64,000 bases of DNA from positions 233,105-297,104 of IMG/VR virus record IMGVR_UViG_3300025141_000016. The stretch is one strand, 5' to 3'. The position numbers were made by a program, and so were the translations under genes. The DNA comes from a virus. The notes under the pieces were generated by a model. That model was not told where the DNA came from. It did no database searches and saw only the letters and a list, made by a program, of their open reading frames with translations. Shown here one piece after another: positions 25,077 to 33,818 of the stretch. Position 1 is the stretch's first letter. Each line of letters starts with the position of its first letter.

Positions 25077-26291
25077 ATGCCGAGAGCAAAGAAGCCGAAA
25101 TCAAGTGGAGGTGGGGTTGACCTCACGAGCCTGGGGAGTGATCCCTTGTCCAAGGTACGGGATTACCTCGTGCGGAAGAAAGGCAAGGAGTACACGAACA
25201 TCCGCGTACCTCTCGATGATGCTGCTATCCGGCGTTCTCTCCCACACATCCCAACGGGATCTGATGTGGTGGACTACCTCATCGGCGGGGAGCCGAACAG
25301 CTTTGGGGTTGCTCCGTGTCCTGGGTTCCCCCGAGGTCGAGTCACCCAGATTTGGGGCCATGAAAGTTCGGGCAAGACGACCCTGTGTCTGGAAGCAGCA
25401 TCCAAGGTCTGCCAAGCAGGAGGGTCGTGCGTTTACATCGACTGGGAAAACGACATTGTTCCCGACTACGCCGCTGCTCTTGGCGTTCCGGTCACTGACC
25501 CCACCCGGTTTGAACTGCTCCAGCCCGAGACGTTGGAGGATGGCATCAAGTACGCGATGGCTTACGCCACCGCTGGGGTTGACCTCATCATCTTCGACTC
25601 GGTGGGCGCGGGCGTTCCCCGTCGGCTTGCCGAACGCGATGCTCTCGATGTAGCGGAGCAAGGCAAGGTAGCCGAACTCCAGTCTGTGTGGAGCCAGGAA
25701 CTCCCCAACATCAAGAAGACCATCGCCCGAAGCGGCTCTGCTGTCGTGGGGATCAGTCAGGTCCGGGCCAACATGAACACTGGTCCGGGGGCCAAGAGCA
25801 AGCCGCAGGGAGGCAACGCCTGGAAGTTCTACGCATCGGCACGGTTGGAACTTCGGCGGGTGCAGAATGAAAAGGCCCGAGAGCACAATGTTCTGACCCA
25901 CAAGACCGACGAGAGGGTCGTGGGCGGGATCATCAAGGTCAAGGCTGTGAAGTGCAAGCTGTCTCGGTCGCAGGGCCGTGAGGAAATCTTCTACATCCGA
26001 TGGGGGGAGGGTATTGACAACCACCGCACCATGATGGAGATCGCCAGCGCACACGGCATCATCAAGAAAGGGGGGTCATGGCTGACCTGGGAGGGTGCCC
26101 CCAGCGGTCCCGTGAAGTTTCAGGGATCGGAGAAGATGCGGAAACACCTCTTGGACAATGATGCTGACTACCAAGCCCTTCGTGAGCGGGTGCTCCCTCT
26201 CCTTGGATCTGGAGCAGCCTCCAACTTCGTGGATGAAACAGATGAGGATGAGGTGGGTGTGGCGATGAAAGCCGCAGGCATTGACGTGTAG
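25077..26291 (+). CDS. recA: RecA-family recombinase
   Basis: The ATG at 25077 is nine bases after GGAGG; an in-frame GTG three codons upstream has no spacing for a ribosome-binding site. The 404 residues include IWGHESSGKTTLCLEA (Walker A near residue 100), YIDWENDIVPDY, LIIFDSVGAGVPRR (Walker B) and AVVGISQVRANMNTGPG. A basic Ser/Lys-rich N-terminus and an acidic C-terminus (DETDEDEVGV) flank the core. It performs strand exchange for phage recombination and repair. Confidence 0.93.
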   Translation: MPRAKKPKSSGGGVDLTSLGSDPLSKVRDYLVRKKGKEYTNIRVPLDDAAIRRSLPHIPTGSDVVDYLIGGEPNSFGVAPCPGFPRGRVTQIWGHESSGKTTLCLEAASKVCQAGGSCVYIDWENDIVPDYAAALGVPVTDPTRFELLQPETLEDGIKYAMAYATAGVDLIIFDSVGAGVPRRLAERDALDVAEQGKVAELQSVWSQELPNIKKTIARSGSAVVGISQVRANMNTGPGAKSKPQGGNAWKFYASARLELRRVQNEKAREHNVLTHKTDERVVGGIIKVKAVKCKLSRSQGREEIFYIRWGEGIDNHRTMMEIASAHGIIKKGGSWLTWEGAPSGPVKFQGSEKMRKHLLDNDADYQALRERVLPLLGSGAASNFVDETDEDEVGVAMKAAGIDV

Positions 26292-26338
26292 GGGGGTGGA
26301 GTTCTCTCCCTTTCCGGTAGGGGGAGAGGGAGGTGGCG

Positions 26339-27574
26339 ATGGCTGTCCGGGTCCGAGTCCAGAACTTTCAGTCCATTGAAGATGCCGAGGTCATTATCGA
26401 CGGCATGACCGTCGTGACTGGTCCTAACAACAGTGGCAAGACGGCTTTCATGCGGGCCATCCGAGGCGTGTTTACCAACGCCCCTGGTGGTCCGCTGGTG
26501 CGTCATGGCACCGCTCACCTGACGGTCACACTGACTTTCGATGATGGCACCGAGATCATCTGGCAGAAAGGATCGGAGAAGCCCAACGGGAAGGGCAAGA
26601 AAGTCAATCGCTACTCCATCAATGGGGTGGGGATCTCCAATGTCGGACGAGGGGTTCCACCCGAGGTCGAGGCATTGGGGGTGCGGGAGATCAGCGCGGC
26701 TTCGGATCGTCTCTGGCCCCAGATTGCCCAACAGTTCGATGGGACGTTGTTCCTCGTCAACCGTCCAGGGTCCGCTGTGGCAGAAGCCCTCTCGGATGTG
26801 GAACGAGTGGGCAAGCTGACCTCTGCTCTCAAAGCCTCGGAGAAAGACCGGCGCACCGTGACCTCGGAGTTGAAGGTCCGTCGTAAAGACGTAGATGCCC
26901 GCAAGGTTGAGGTCGCCAAGTACGACGGCCTCGACGGTGTTGTGGGCCAAGCCCGCGCACTTCAAGGGGATCAGGATGCCCTCGCTCAAACACAGGAAGA
27001 AGCGAGGGTGGTGGAGTCTTTTCTCGCTCGGCTTTCCACGGTGCGGGGTCGCGTAGAAGCCCTTGATGGTTTCGACCCTGATGGGGTTCCTGACGGAACC
27101 AGGGTGGAGAAACTGTCGGTGGGGGTGGAACGTGTCTCTGGATACCGAGATCGGTTGGTCGAGGCCCAGGGGGTATCTGATGCCCTCCGGGGGTTCCAAG
27201 AGCCTACCTTCCCTGACCCCTCCTCGATGGGGGAACTCCGAGAGCAGATTCGGGAGGCAGGGGGGCTGGCTTCTCGCCTCCGCACAGCACGGGACACCGC
27301 CCAGACGTATGCAGAGATCCCATCATTGAACCTCCCTGACCCCACTCGCACCCAGCGGACTCAAAAGGCGATTGCAACAGTCACCGCTCTCCAAGACCGC
27401 TACGCCGAAGCACATGCTGGGGTCAATAAGCTGGTCGAGGAACAGGAGCGTCTGGACAGAGAGGTGGCTGAGGCCGAAGTTGAAGTCACCAGACTGCTCG
27501 GAGATCGTGGGGTCTGCCCCACCTGCAACACTGTCCATGAAGGAGAGAGACATGGCATCGCCATCAACCATTGA
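26339..27574 (+). CDS. Rad50/SbcC N-terminal half (ATPase head, coil, zinc hook)
   Basis: The start at 26339 has GGGAGG seven bases upstream. The 411 residues hold VRVQNFQSIEDAEVIIDG, Walker A (TGPNNSGKTAFMRAI near residue 35) and a Q-loop-like PQIAQQFDG. About 240 residues of coiled coil follow, and the protein ends just after GVCPTCNTVHEGE, a Rad50-type zinc hook. There is no signature motif or Walker B; these are in the separate gene at 31230. The protein therefore needs its partner to form an ATPase. It overlaps the zinc-ribbon gene. Confidence 0.8.
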   Translation: MAVRVRVQNFQSIEDAEVIIDGMTVVTGPNNSGKTAFMRAIRGVFTNAPGGPLVRHGTAHLTVTLTFDDGTEIIWQKGSEKPNGKGKKVNRYSINGVGISNVGRGVPPEVEALGVREISAASDRLWPQIAQQFDGTLFLVNRPGSAVAEALSDVERVGKLTSALKASEKDRRTVTSELKVRRKDVDARKVEVAKYDGLDGVVGQARALQGDQDALAQTQEEARVVESFLARLSTVRGRVEALDGFDPDGVPDGTRVEKLSVGVERVSGYRDRLVEAQGVSDALRGFQEPTFPDPSSMGELREQIREAGGLASRLRTARDTAQTYAEIPSLNLPDPTRTQRTQKAIATVTALQDRYAEAHAGVNKLVEEQERLDREVAEAEVEVTRLLGDRGVCPTCNTVHEGERHGIAINH

Positions 27575-27860
27575 GTGCCGCTTCTGTGGAAGGACTAACG
27601 GCAAACACGGTGATGATTGCCCCGACTGCGGGTGCCCGAAGTGCGGGTTCCCTGGAGGTTGCCATATTGGGTCTGATGGGATCGTGAGGGGGTTTTGCCC
27701 CGACTGCGGGTGGGAAGTTGCCCCCGGTGCTTACGCAGCGTGGAAGGCGAAGCAGCCCAAGCTGACGACGCACCAGATGTACCGAAAGATGATGGGGATG
27801 CTGGGAGCAGACCTGCCACCCGATGACGAGGTGGGTGCGCCCATCGTGGAGGAACTGTGA
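27552..27860 (+). CDS. Zinc-ribbon protein, 102 aa
   Basis: The product has four CxxC-type pairs in its first 60 residues (CRFCGR, CPDCGCPKCG, then GFCPDCGWEV), enough for two zinc ribbons. The C-terminus is helical with an acidic end. GGAGAGAG precedes the ATG. The gene overlaps the Rad50 N-half by 23 bases and the Mre11 gene by four (GTGA), so it is embedded in the Mre11-Rad50 operon and may act with that complex. Confidence 0.7.
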   Translation: MASPSTIECRFCGRTNGKHGDDCPDCGCPKCGFPGGCHIGSDGIVRGFCPDCGWEVAPGAYAAWKAKQPKLTTHQMYRKMMGMLGADLPPDDEVGAPIVEEL

Positions 27861-28822
27861 GCATCAATCTTGTCTGGCGTACCGACGTTCACCTGTCCGA
27901 TAGGGCACCTGCATCCCGTACCGATGATTGGGCCGACACCGTGTTCGACAAGCTGGGTCAGGTCCGTGACCTTGCCCGTGAGGTCAACGCTGCCGCTATC
28001 CTCGATGGCGGCGACTTCTTTCATGTGAAGTCCCCAGGTCGGAACTCTCATGCTCTGGTCAACCGCACGGCAGAGCACCACAGCACCTATCCGTGTCCGG
28101 TCTACTGCACTCCGGGGAATCACGACGCGGTGTACGGAGACTATGCCTTCCTGCCCCAGCAACCTCTTGGAGTCCTGTTTTCTACGGGGGTCTACCACCG
28201 GCTCTACGATGAGCACGAGGTGGTGTTCACCCAGGATGGGGTCACCGTCCGTGTGGTGGGTATTCCTTACCATGGCACCACTTACGATATGGATCGGTTC
28301 ACCAGCATCGTGAAAGGCGACGAGGACATTCTCATCTGCGTAGCCCACGTTCTCGCCTCCAAGAAAGGCGGGACGATGTTTGAGGGGGAGGACATTGTGA
28401 AGTACAAAGACCTCCTCGATACGGCTCCCGATCTGTTCCTGTTCGGGCACTGGCACAAGGACCAGGGGGTCGCGAGCATGGGCGGCAAGCAGTTCGTGAA
28501 CATCGGATCCTTGACCCGAGGATCACTCTCCCAGGACGAGGTGGAGCGAGAACCCGCTGCGGCTGTTCTGCGGTGTTCCTCGGAAGGGGTCAAGGTCGAA
28601 GTCCATCGCATCAAGGTCAAGCCTCCAAAGGAAGTCTTCGACGTTGAGGGCCGAGCCCGTCAGGTCAAGCGACAGGTCGAGATGGATGCCTTCGTTACCA
28701 ACATCCGAGATGCCCTCCAGCCAAAGGCTGATGATGAGACGTTGGAGGATGCCTTGAAGGGGATTGAGGGGGTGCCAACGGAAGTCCGTGAACGAGCCCT
28801 CGCCTATTTGGAGGGCGCATGA
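27857..28822 (+). CDS. Mre11/SbcD-like DNA repair nuclease
   Basis: The 321-residue protein starts at GTG and has the full set of metallophosphoesterase motifs: RTDVHLSD, LDGGDFFHV, TPGNHDAVYG, CVAHVLASK and LFGHWHKDQG. A C-terminal helical segment may form the Rad50-binding part. With Rad50 it would process DNA ends for recombination or degrade host DNA. It overlaps genes on both sides by four bases. Confidence 0.9.
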   Translation: MSINLVWRTDVHLSDRAPASRTDDWADTVFDKLGQVRDLAREVNAAAILDGGDFFHVKSPGRNSHALVNRTAEHHSTYPCPVYCTPGNHDAVYGDYAFLPQQPLGVLFSTGVYHRLYDEHEVVFTQDGVTVRVVGIPYHGTTYDMDRFTSIVKGDEDILICVAHVLASKKGGTMFEGEDIVKYKDLLDTAPDLFLFGHWHKDQGVASMGGKQFVNIGSLTRGSLSQDEVEREPAAAVLRCSSEGVKVEVHRIKVKPPKEVFDVEGRARQVKRQVEMDAFVTNIRDALQPKADDETLEDALKGIEGVPTEVRERALAYLEGA

Positions 28823-29763
28823 ACCGGCAATCGACGCTCTACTGGAGCCACTTGAAGGCGTATGAGGAGTGCCCCCAACAGTTTCTTTGGTTGAAGGGAT
28901 GGGATGGGGTTGACTGTGGGAATGGTCCTGGCAATCCCAAGCCGCGCCCTCCCCAGAGATCACGGCACCATGCCGTGATGGGGATCGCTATCCAGTTCGC
29001 CATCGAGAAGATGTACAACGATGAACTCTACCGTGACCCCAAGAACCTCTCACGGGTTCTGCTCGACCTCGTGGAGCGGGAGTTCGACCGGCTGGCATCC
29101 AAGCCCCGGAACAAGATCGACTACTCCGAGGCACGGATGACCCGAGCCGACATGATCGAGGTCTGCCGTGAGGGAGTGGCCGGATACCTCCAGACGATGA
29201 AGGAGCACCGTCTCCTTGGTCCTTACGCCAAGGCGGAAGTTGACCTCCTGGGCTGGATCGACAAATGGAACCCTATCGGCGGCAGGGCTGACACCATCGT
29301 TCGTCGGGACGACACTGGGGTCACCATCATTGATGGCAAGAACACCAAGCACAAGATGAGGTTCACCGACCCGGACCAGTTGCGCTGGTACGCGCTCCTG
29401 TTCAAGCTGGCCTACAAGGTTCTCCCCGCCCGGTTGGCCTACGTCTGGTATCGCTTCCCCGCAGGGAAGGTGACCCATGACGAGAGTGGGGGTGAGGTCA
29501 TCGAGACAGGGGTGGAGTGGATCGAGTTCGATGAGGAAGACCTACGGGGTCTGGCCCAACGAGCCCTTGATGCCAAGAAAGCGATGTGGAAAGAAAAGTT
29601 CGCCCCGACCCCGACCCCTCCCGTTTGTAAGTTCTGCGCCTTTGAGGATGTGTGCGAGGAACGGAAGGTCCAGAGACAGGCCAACGCAGCGAAGCGGGGA
29701 AAGAAGACCAAAGTACAAGAGATCACCGATGCGGCTAACGGCTTCGCGGACTTCACCCTTTGA
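28819..29763 (+). CDS. PD-(D/E)XK nuclease, Cas4/RecB-like with Fe-S cysteines
   Basis: The 314-residue protein has the RecB/Cas4 core: GGRADTIVRRDD, then TIIDGKNTK (Asp and the Asp-x-Lys pair) and DQLRWYALLFK. One Cys near the N-terminus (AYEECPQQF) and three near the C-terminus (CKFCAFEDVCEE) match the four-cysteine iron-sulfur clamp of Cas4 and AddB. There is no cas gene or CRISPR array nearby. The operon with Mre11 and Rad50 points to DNA end processing. Confidence 0.82.
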   Translation: MNRQSTLYWSHLKAYEECPQQFLWLKGWDGVDCGNGPGNPKPRPPQRSRHHAVMGIAIQFAIEKMYNDELYRDPKNLSRVLLDLVEREFDRLASKPRNKIDYSEARMTRADMIEVCREGVAGYLQTMKEHRLLGPYAKAEVDLLGWIDKWNPIGGRADTIVRRDDTGVTIIDGKNTKHKMRFTDPDQLRWYALLFKLAYKVLPARLAYVWYRFPAGKVTHDESGGEVIETGVEWIEFDEEDLRGLAQRALDAKKAMWKEKFAPTPTPPVCKFCAFEDVCEERKVQRQANAAKRGKKTKVQEITDAANGFADFTL

Positions 29764-29766
29764 GGG

Positions 29767-29781
29767 GGGGTCAGCGACCCC
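29767..29781 (+). repeat. Stop-proximal hairpin followed by GGGTA
   Basis: GGGGT pairs with ACCCC around CAGCG just after the stop codon. GGGTA follows at 29789. Confidence 0.4.
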
Positions 29782-29815
29782 TCTGGTCGGGTACAGACCC
29801 CAACAGGAGAGTTCT

Positions 29816-30088
29816 ATGAGTAGTGGACTGGATACCCGGCTGAAGACTGCCGTGGCCTTGCGTGACCGTCTGTCTGCGGAGTCGCAGAGAATCGCTGGAC
29901 GGAAGGAGGCCGCCGAAAAGGCTCTTGCTGATGTGGAAAAGGAGATCCGAGGAAAGAAACTCGACCCGGACACCCTCGACCAGACCCTTGATACGCTCAA
30001 CGCTGCATACGAGCAGGCAGTCGAATCGTTTGAGCAAGCCCTCGATGCTGCTCGTGAAGCCCTCGCCCCCTACATGGAGAACCCCTGA
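29816..30088 (+). CDS. Small coiled-coil protein, 90 aa
   Basis: CAGGAGAG precedes the ATG. The product is two helices with heptad-like repeats (LRDRLSAESQRIAGRKEAAE, AYEQAVESFEQALDAAREAL) and a short turn. It overlaps the beta-clamp gene by ATGA. It lies between the two Rad50 halves, so it might contribute coil to that complex, but this is only positional. Confidence 0.65.
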   Translation: MSSGLDTRLKTAVALRDRLSAESQRIAGRKEAAEKALADVEKEIRGKKLDPDTLDQTLDTLNAAYEQAVESFEQALDAAREALAPYMENP

Positions 30089-31242
30089 TGAAGATCGAAA
30101 TCGCCAAGGACGACCTTTGTGCCGCCCTCAAAGTAGCCTCCCTCACCGTCGGCAGCGGATCAGACCTGTCGAGTCATTACCTCTTTCGCGCCCTGCCTGA
30201 TGACGGGCCGTCATTTGAGGTCTTGTCCTACGACATGCGGGTGTTCTCTCGTGCTCCTCTTGGGGGGGCCTCGGGCGACGTTCTCCCAGAGTCCCGTAAT
30301 GCCTTTACCGTAGAGGCGTGGCGGCTGGACAAGTGGGTGTCCTCGGTGGGCGATGGGGTTCTGACCTTGGCGAGTGACGGCAACGGAAGTGTGGTGGCCA
30401 AAGGGCCTCGGAGCAAGATCAAGTTGCGTTCGTTGGACCCCTCCAAGTTCCCCTATTGGGACGGGCTCCTGGGAAATGCCCAGGAAGTGGGGGCAGTAGA
30501 CCCGGACCTGTTGTCGCGTGCCCTCAATCTCTCCCAGTATTTCGTCAGCACGGACGACACGAGCCGCCCGGAAATCTGTCAGACGGAGGCTACCGAAGGG
30601 GTGCTTCAGGCTACCAACCGTCGGGCGGTGTCCTCCATCAAGGTCCGTGCGCTGCCCGCACTCAACCTCCGCATCTCGGGGAAGGATCTCCCGGCTGTGC
30701 TTCGGTTCCTCGGGGACAAGAACACCCAGGGTTCCGAGGTTGTCGTCCAAGAGGCATCGCGTTCGGAGGGGGCAGGTTCCTGCTCCATCTTCCTACGACC
30801 CGATGGCTCCTACATTGGGGTAAGCCGTCCGACTGCGACGATGCCCAAACTCGATGTGGAGCCGGAGGAGACTCCCAGCAACATCGTGCTCAACGTAGAT
30901 GAGTTCAGCGGGGCGATTGATGTGTTGCTGGCTTCTGCCCCCAAGGGCCATCAAGCTGTGACCTTCCAGGCGCAGGATGGCGCTTTGGTGCTGTCGATGC
31001 CCTCGGAAGCGGGGGGTGACGACATGTACCCCTTGGTCCAGTCCACCGAGACAGAACTCGGAGACACCTCGTTTTCCTTTGACTACGGGTACGTCCGGTC
31101 TATTGCGGACCTGTTTGACCTCGACTCCGTGACCTTTGGGGTCCATCCCCGCAAGCGTGGGGGATACGTTTCGTTCTCCCATGAGGACGCAGAGGAGAAT
31201 GACGGGAACCAGTATTACACTGTGATCGTGTGGCGAACTTGA
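30088..31242 (+). CDS. dnaN: DNA polymerase sliding clamp (beta-clamp-like)
   Basis: The 384-residue length matches bacterial DnaN. Features include MKIEIAKDDLCAALKVASLT at the start, LRISGKDLPAVLRFLGD in domain II, IVLNVDEFSGAIDVLLASA in domain III and a C-terminal VIVWRT strand. Overall identity to well-known DnaN looks low, so the call rests on length, spacing and context. It would tether the replicative polymerase and be loaded by the phage DnaX, delta and delta-prime proteins. Confidence 0.7.
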   Translation: MKIEIAKDDLCAALKVASLTVGSGSDLSSHYLFRALPDDGPSFEVLSYDMRVFSRAPLGGASGDVLPESRNAFTVEAWRLDKWVSSVGDGVLTLASDGNGSVVAKGPRSKIKLRSLDPSKFPYWDGLLGNAQEVGAVDPDLLSRALNLSQYFVSTDDTSRPEICQTEATEGVLQATNRRAVSSIKVRALPALNLRISGKDLPAVLRFLGDKNTQGSEVVVQEASRSEGAGSCSIFLRPDGSYIGVSRPTATMPKLDVEPEETPSNIVLNVDEFSGAIDVLLASAPKGHQAVTFQAQDGALVLSMPSEAGGDDMYPLVQSTETELGDTSFSFDYGYVRSIADLFDLDSVTFGVHPRKRGGYVSFSHEDAEENDGNQYYTVIVWRT

Positions 31243-31871
31243 CCGCTTTTGAGTCCCTGTGCAGGGACGTGGACCGAACCGAAGCCCTACGGGATGCGGC
31301 GGTGCGGTCCCTCTCCGTTGTGGAGAGGCAGGTGTCATCCCTGGAGGTTGAGGGTGAGGTGTTGAGCCGGGTGGCTGACCTCTTTCGTACCCTCATCGAC
31401 CGTGAGGTGGTGGACAACGCCAAGGCGGTTGAAGCCTTGCTCACGGAAGGGCTCCAGGCCATCTTCGATGATCTGGACCTCTCTGTCAGGACCGAGATTG
31501 ATGTGCAGCGGGGTAAGGTGGCCGTGGACCTGCTCACAGTACAGAAACAGGAGGATGGGACCGTGACTGAAGGGTCCAGCACAGACGCATACGGAGGTTC
31601 AGTGTCCACAGTCCAGTCAGTGCTGCTCCGTATTGTGGTCCTCAATCGACGCGGGCTGCGGCCCCTGCTCTTGCTGGACGAGAGCCTGGGAGCCGTTGCG
31701 GAACACTATGTCCCTCGCGTGGGGCAGTTCCTTTCGCTTCTTTGCAAGCGCATGGGGCTTGACGTGCTGGCTGTGACCCACAACCCTGCTGTGGTGGAAG
31801 CCGCGCAGACGGTCTACCGACTCAAAAAGAAAGACGGGAAGGCCACCTTCCGTAAGGTGGCTGTGAAGTGA
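31230..31871 (+). CDS. Rad50/SbcC C-terminal half (signature and Walker B)
   Basis: The 213-residue product starts at GTG inside the clamp gene (13-base overlap). A short helical region (about 1-70) is followed by the C-terminal ABC lobe: a weak signature (AYGGSVSTVQSVLL), Walker B LLLLDESLGAV and H-loop AVTHNPAVVEAA. It lacks a Walker A and a hook. It complements the half protein at 26339, about 3.7 kb upstream. The coil arm is much shorter than the N-half arm. Confidence 0.75.
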   Translation: MANLTAFESLCRDVDRTEALRDAAVRSLSVVERQVSSLEVEGEVLSRVADLFRTLIDREVVDNAKAVEALLTEGLQAIFDDLDLSVRTEIDVQRGKVAVDLLTVQKQEDGTVTEGSSTDAYGGSVSTVQSVLLRIVVLNRRGLRPLLLLDESLGAVAEHYVPRVGQFLSLLCKRMGLDVLAVTHNPAVVEAAQTVYRLKKKDGKATFRKVAVK

Positions 31872-32308
31872 GGTCCGCGAGCGCCATTCACCACAAAATC
31901 CGACAGGCGCAGTACCGTCATGTCAAGCGGGCACTACGGGCTCGGTTCCCCAAAGGGGAGGATTGGGACAAGGGTGAAGTGGCCCAGGTCAAGGCAGAGT
32001 TTCGTGAGTTCTTTGGCAAGGCCCCTCTCCATGAGATCGCTCGTGATTGCCCTGACGTGGCAGCGTTGCTCTGGGTGAGTGGAAGCCGCCAAGAGAACTT
32101 GGTGCCTGGAGGCACTTTGGTCGGGAAGATGGGAGGGGTCTTGCTGTGGGCTGACACTCCCGAGGGAGCAGACCGGGCGCGGGAGATGATTGATCTGTTG
32201 GCCGATGCGAGCAAGTCCTCCGATGAGGAGGACGCATCGCTCCCCGACAATGGGGCTGGGGTTCCCACGGCCCCCCGACAGTCGTGGTGGCAGAGGATTT
32301 TCCGATGA
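31868..32308 (+). CDS. Hypothetical protein, 146 aa
   Basis: The GTG start overlaps the Rad50 C-half by GTGA. The N-terminal half is basic and helical (HKIRQAQYRHVKRALRARF) and the C-terminal tail is acidic, ending RQSWWQRIFR. The last residues are amphipathic. No family was recognised. It is coupled to the next gene by ATGA. Confidence 0.6.
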   Translation: MRSASAIHHKIRQAQYRHVKRALRARFPKGEDWDKGEVAQVKAEFREFFGKAPLHEIARDCPDVAALLWVSGSRQENLVPGGTLVGKMGGVLLWADTPEGADRAREMIDLLADASKSSDEEDASLPDNGAGVPTAPRQSWWQRIFR

Positions 32309-32838
32309 ACGCCCACCTGCTGGGGCATGTTGAGTGTCCGGTCAAAAAAAGACCCCTGATGATCGACAATGTGCCCGCATCAACCGATCCCGATGCAGGC
32401 CCATTCTTGATCACATCGAGCAAGAGTCTGATGTGGGTGGAGCGAGCCTTTGAAACAGGGTTCCTACGGGTGGCTGTTCGTAAGGACACCCTTGACCAAC
32501 TCTACCGAGGCATTGTCGAGGAGATCGCCACAGAGGGTGTTTCCCGAGAGTGGGGAAATGTCCATCCGGGGACCAAGGATGGAGTGCTTGCTTGCATGGC
32601 GCACCTGTCGTATTACGGGCTCCCTGACCCCGTGCTTCTGTACGGCGAGGAGTTCGACATTGGGCTGGCCCCGGCTATCCAGCGTGTTCCTGCTGACTGG
32701 CTACCCCCTACCTGGGGAGTGGTCATTCCTGACGACCGTTCGTTCGTCGGGACGGCGTATGTGTTTGGTGGGGGCCACCTTGGGGCGGTGGTCCACAACT
32801 CTTCGCGGGGATTGTGCGTGATTCGGGGTGGGGCCTAA
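32305..32838 (+). CDS. Hypothetical protein, 177 aa
   Basis: The ATG overlaps the upstream stop. The product is an alpha/beta protein with LLYGEEFDIGLAPAIQ and GTAYVFGGGHLGAVVHNS in its second half. No motif was recognised. It ends the operon that began with the resolvase and RecA genes. Confidence 0.6.
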   Translation: MNAHLLGHVECPVKKRPLMIDNVPASTDPDAGPFLITSSKSLMWVERAFETGFLRVAVRKDTLDQLYRGIVEEIATEGVSREWGNVHPGTKDGVLACMAHLSYYGLPDPVLLYGEEFDIGLAPAIQRVPADWLPPTWGVVIPDDRSFVGTAYVFGGGHLGAVVHNSSRGLCVIRGGA

Positions 32839-32894
32839 ACCACCTCGGGTTTTCGCGGTTCTCACTTGTCACCTTCCCTCATGTGGGGTGGAAA

Positions 32895-33302
32895 ATGTCT
32901 CGACCGTTGATCCCGTGTGCGAAGTGCGCGTCCCTCACTACGGACCTGTACCGGGACCGCGACTTCTCTGGACAGGGCTTTCCGCGTGATGCGGTACTTC
33001 ACTGTCGGTGTTGCGGCTACCGGTTGCATGGGGCGATAGCGATTGCGTACACCGAGCGCGTTTTGAAAGAGAAGGAGAAGGCTGCAAAGGAACTTCGCTT
33101 GGGGCAACGCCGTAAGGCTGCGGAGGAGGCACGGCGCAAGGAGGAGCAGCGTCAGTTGGAGCAGTTGCAGCGATCCTGTGAGTCTCTATGTGCATGGGAA
33201 GGTTGCGAGAAGGAGGCCCGGTCCACATCGAAGTATTGTTCGCGCTCATGCTCCAACAAGAACGCTCGGGCTCGCCACAGGAAGCGGCTTCGTTGTGCGT
33301 GA
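32895..33302 (+). CDS. Small Cys-rich, charged-helix protein, 135 aa
   Basis: The start is taken at MSRPLIPCAKC (weak GGTGG upstream). CxxC pairs at the N-terminus (CAKC, CRCCG) form a probable zinc ribbon. A 50-residue Lys/Glu/Arg-rich helix follows, then a second cluster (CAWEGCEKEAR, YCSRSCSNKNARARHRKR). The end resembles zinc-binding modules of CGNR/MYND-like small proteins. It is likely to bind nucleic acid; the function is unknown. Confidence 0.6.
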   Translation: MSRPLIPCAKCASLTTDLYRDRDFSGQGFPRDAVLHCRCCGYRLHGAIAIAYTERVLKEKEKAAKELRLGQRRKAAEEARRKEEQRQLEQLQRSCESLCAWEGCEKEARSTSKYCSRSCSNKNARARHRKRLRCA

Positions 33303-33306
33303 GGGA

Positions 33307-33320
33307 GGTAATCAGTCTAT
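33307..33320 (+). promoter_or_regulatory. Late-promoter motif GGTA-N6-CTAT
   Basis: It ends 44 bases before the ATG of the membrane protein gene at 33365. Confidence 0.55.
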
Positions 33321-33364
33321 TGGATGACCTATGGGTGTAGAGGCCCCCATAGGAAGACGCGACG

Positions 33365-33772
33365 ATGACTGATGCCCTGATTTCCCAACTATTCGACTTT
33401 GGCAGTCTCGGGCTGTTTGCTGCGTTCCTTGTCTATCAGCATCTCGGGATGCAGAGGCGGCTCGATGGGCTGACCTCTGGTTTCCAGGCCCAGTTGAAAG
33501 AGATCGAGAAAGCCCATGAGGGTCGTATCGAGATCATGCGTGGTCGATATGATGTGGTGATGGATCGGGTGAGGGCAGAGGGGGCGGCGGCTCTCCAGCA
33601 CTGTATGGCCCAGCGAGATGAACTCATCGCCAAACTCGGGGAGCAGGTTGATGGGGTCGCCAAGAAGATGGATGCCTCGATGTTCAAGCAAGAGGTGGCC
33701 CTCGCAAAGATCGAGGAGGCATTGGACGAGATTCGGCGCGAGCGGGAGCGGCGTTGCTTCAGAGATCGGTAG
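33365..33772 (+). CDS. Membrane-anchored coiled-coil protein (possible holin-like)
   Basis: One membrane span near the N-terminus (residues 10-26, FGSLGLFAAFLVYQHLG) is followed by about 100 residues of charged coiled coil ending RRERERRCF. This layout occurs in BhlA-type holins and in membrane-anchored accessory proteins. The late-promoter motif fits a lysis or virion role. There is no lysis cassette partner adjacent, so the holin idea is weak. Confidence 0.55.
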   Translation: MTDALISQLFDFGSLGLFAAFLVYQHLGMQRRLDGLTSGFQAQLKEIEKAHEGRIEIMRGRYDVVMDRVRAEGAAALQHCMAQRDELIAKLGEQVDGVAKKMDASMFKQEVALAKIEEALDEIRRERERRCFRDR

Positions 33773-33781
33773 TTCCCCTAT
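33768..33781 (+). promoter_or_regulatory. Late-promoter motif GGTA-N6-CTAT
   Basis: It starts inside the preceding stop codon region and ends 37 bases before the ATG at 33819. Confidence 0.6.
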
Positions 33782-33818
33782 GCACCAGAGAGGGTAAGTA
33801 CCCCCGTGGAGATTTCGC

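Noticed and set aside
28819-29763. Cas4-like nuclease as part of a CRISPR-Cas system
   Set aside because: No CRISPR repeats and no cas1 or cas2-like gene are nearby; the gene is embedded in a recombination operon.
26339-31871. Rad50 split explained by a sequencing frameshift
   Set aside because: The halves are 3.7 kb apart with complete, overlapping genes between them, so an indel cannot explain the split.
33365-33772. Confident holin assignment
   Set aside because: A single membrane span plus coiled coil is compatible, but the endolysin is 11 kb away and no spanin or second holin is adjacent.
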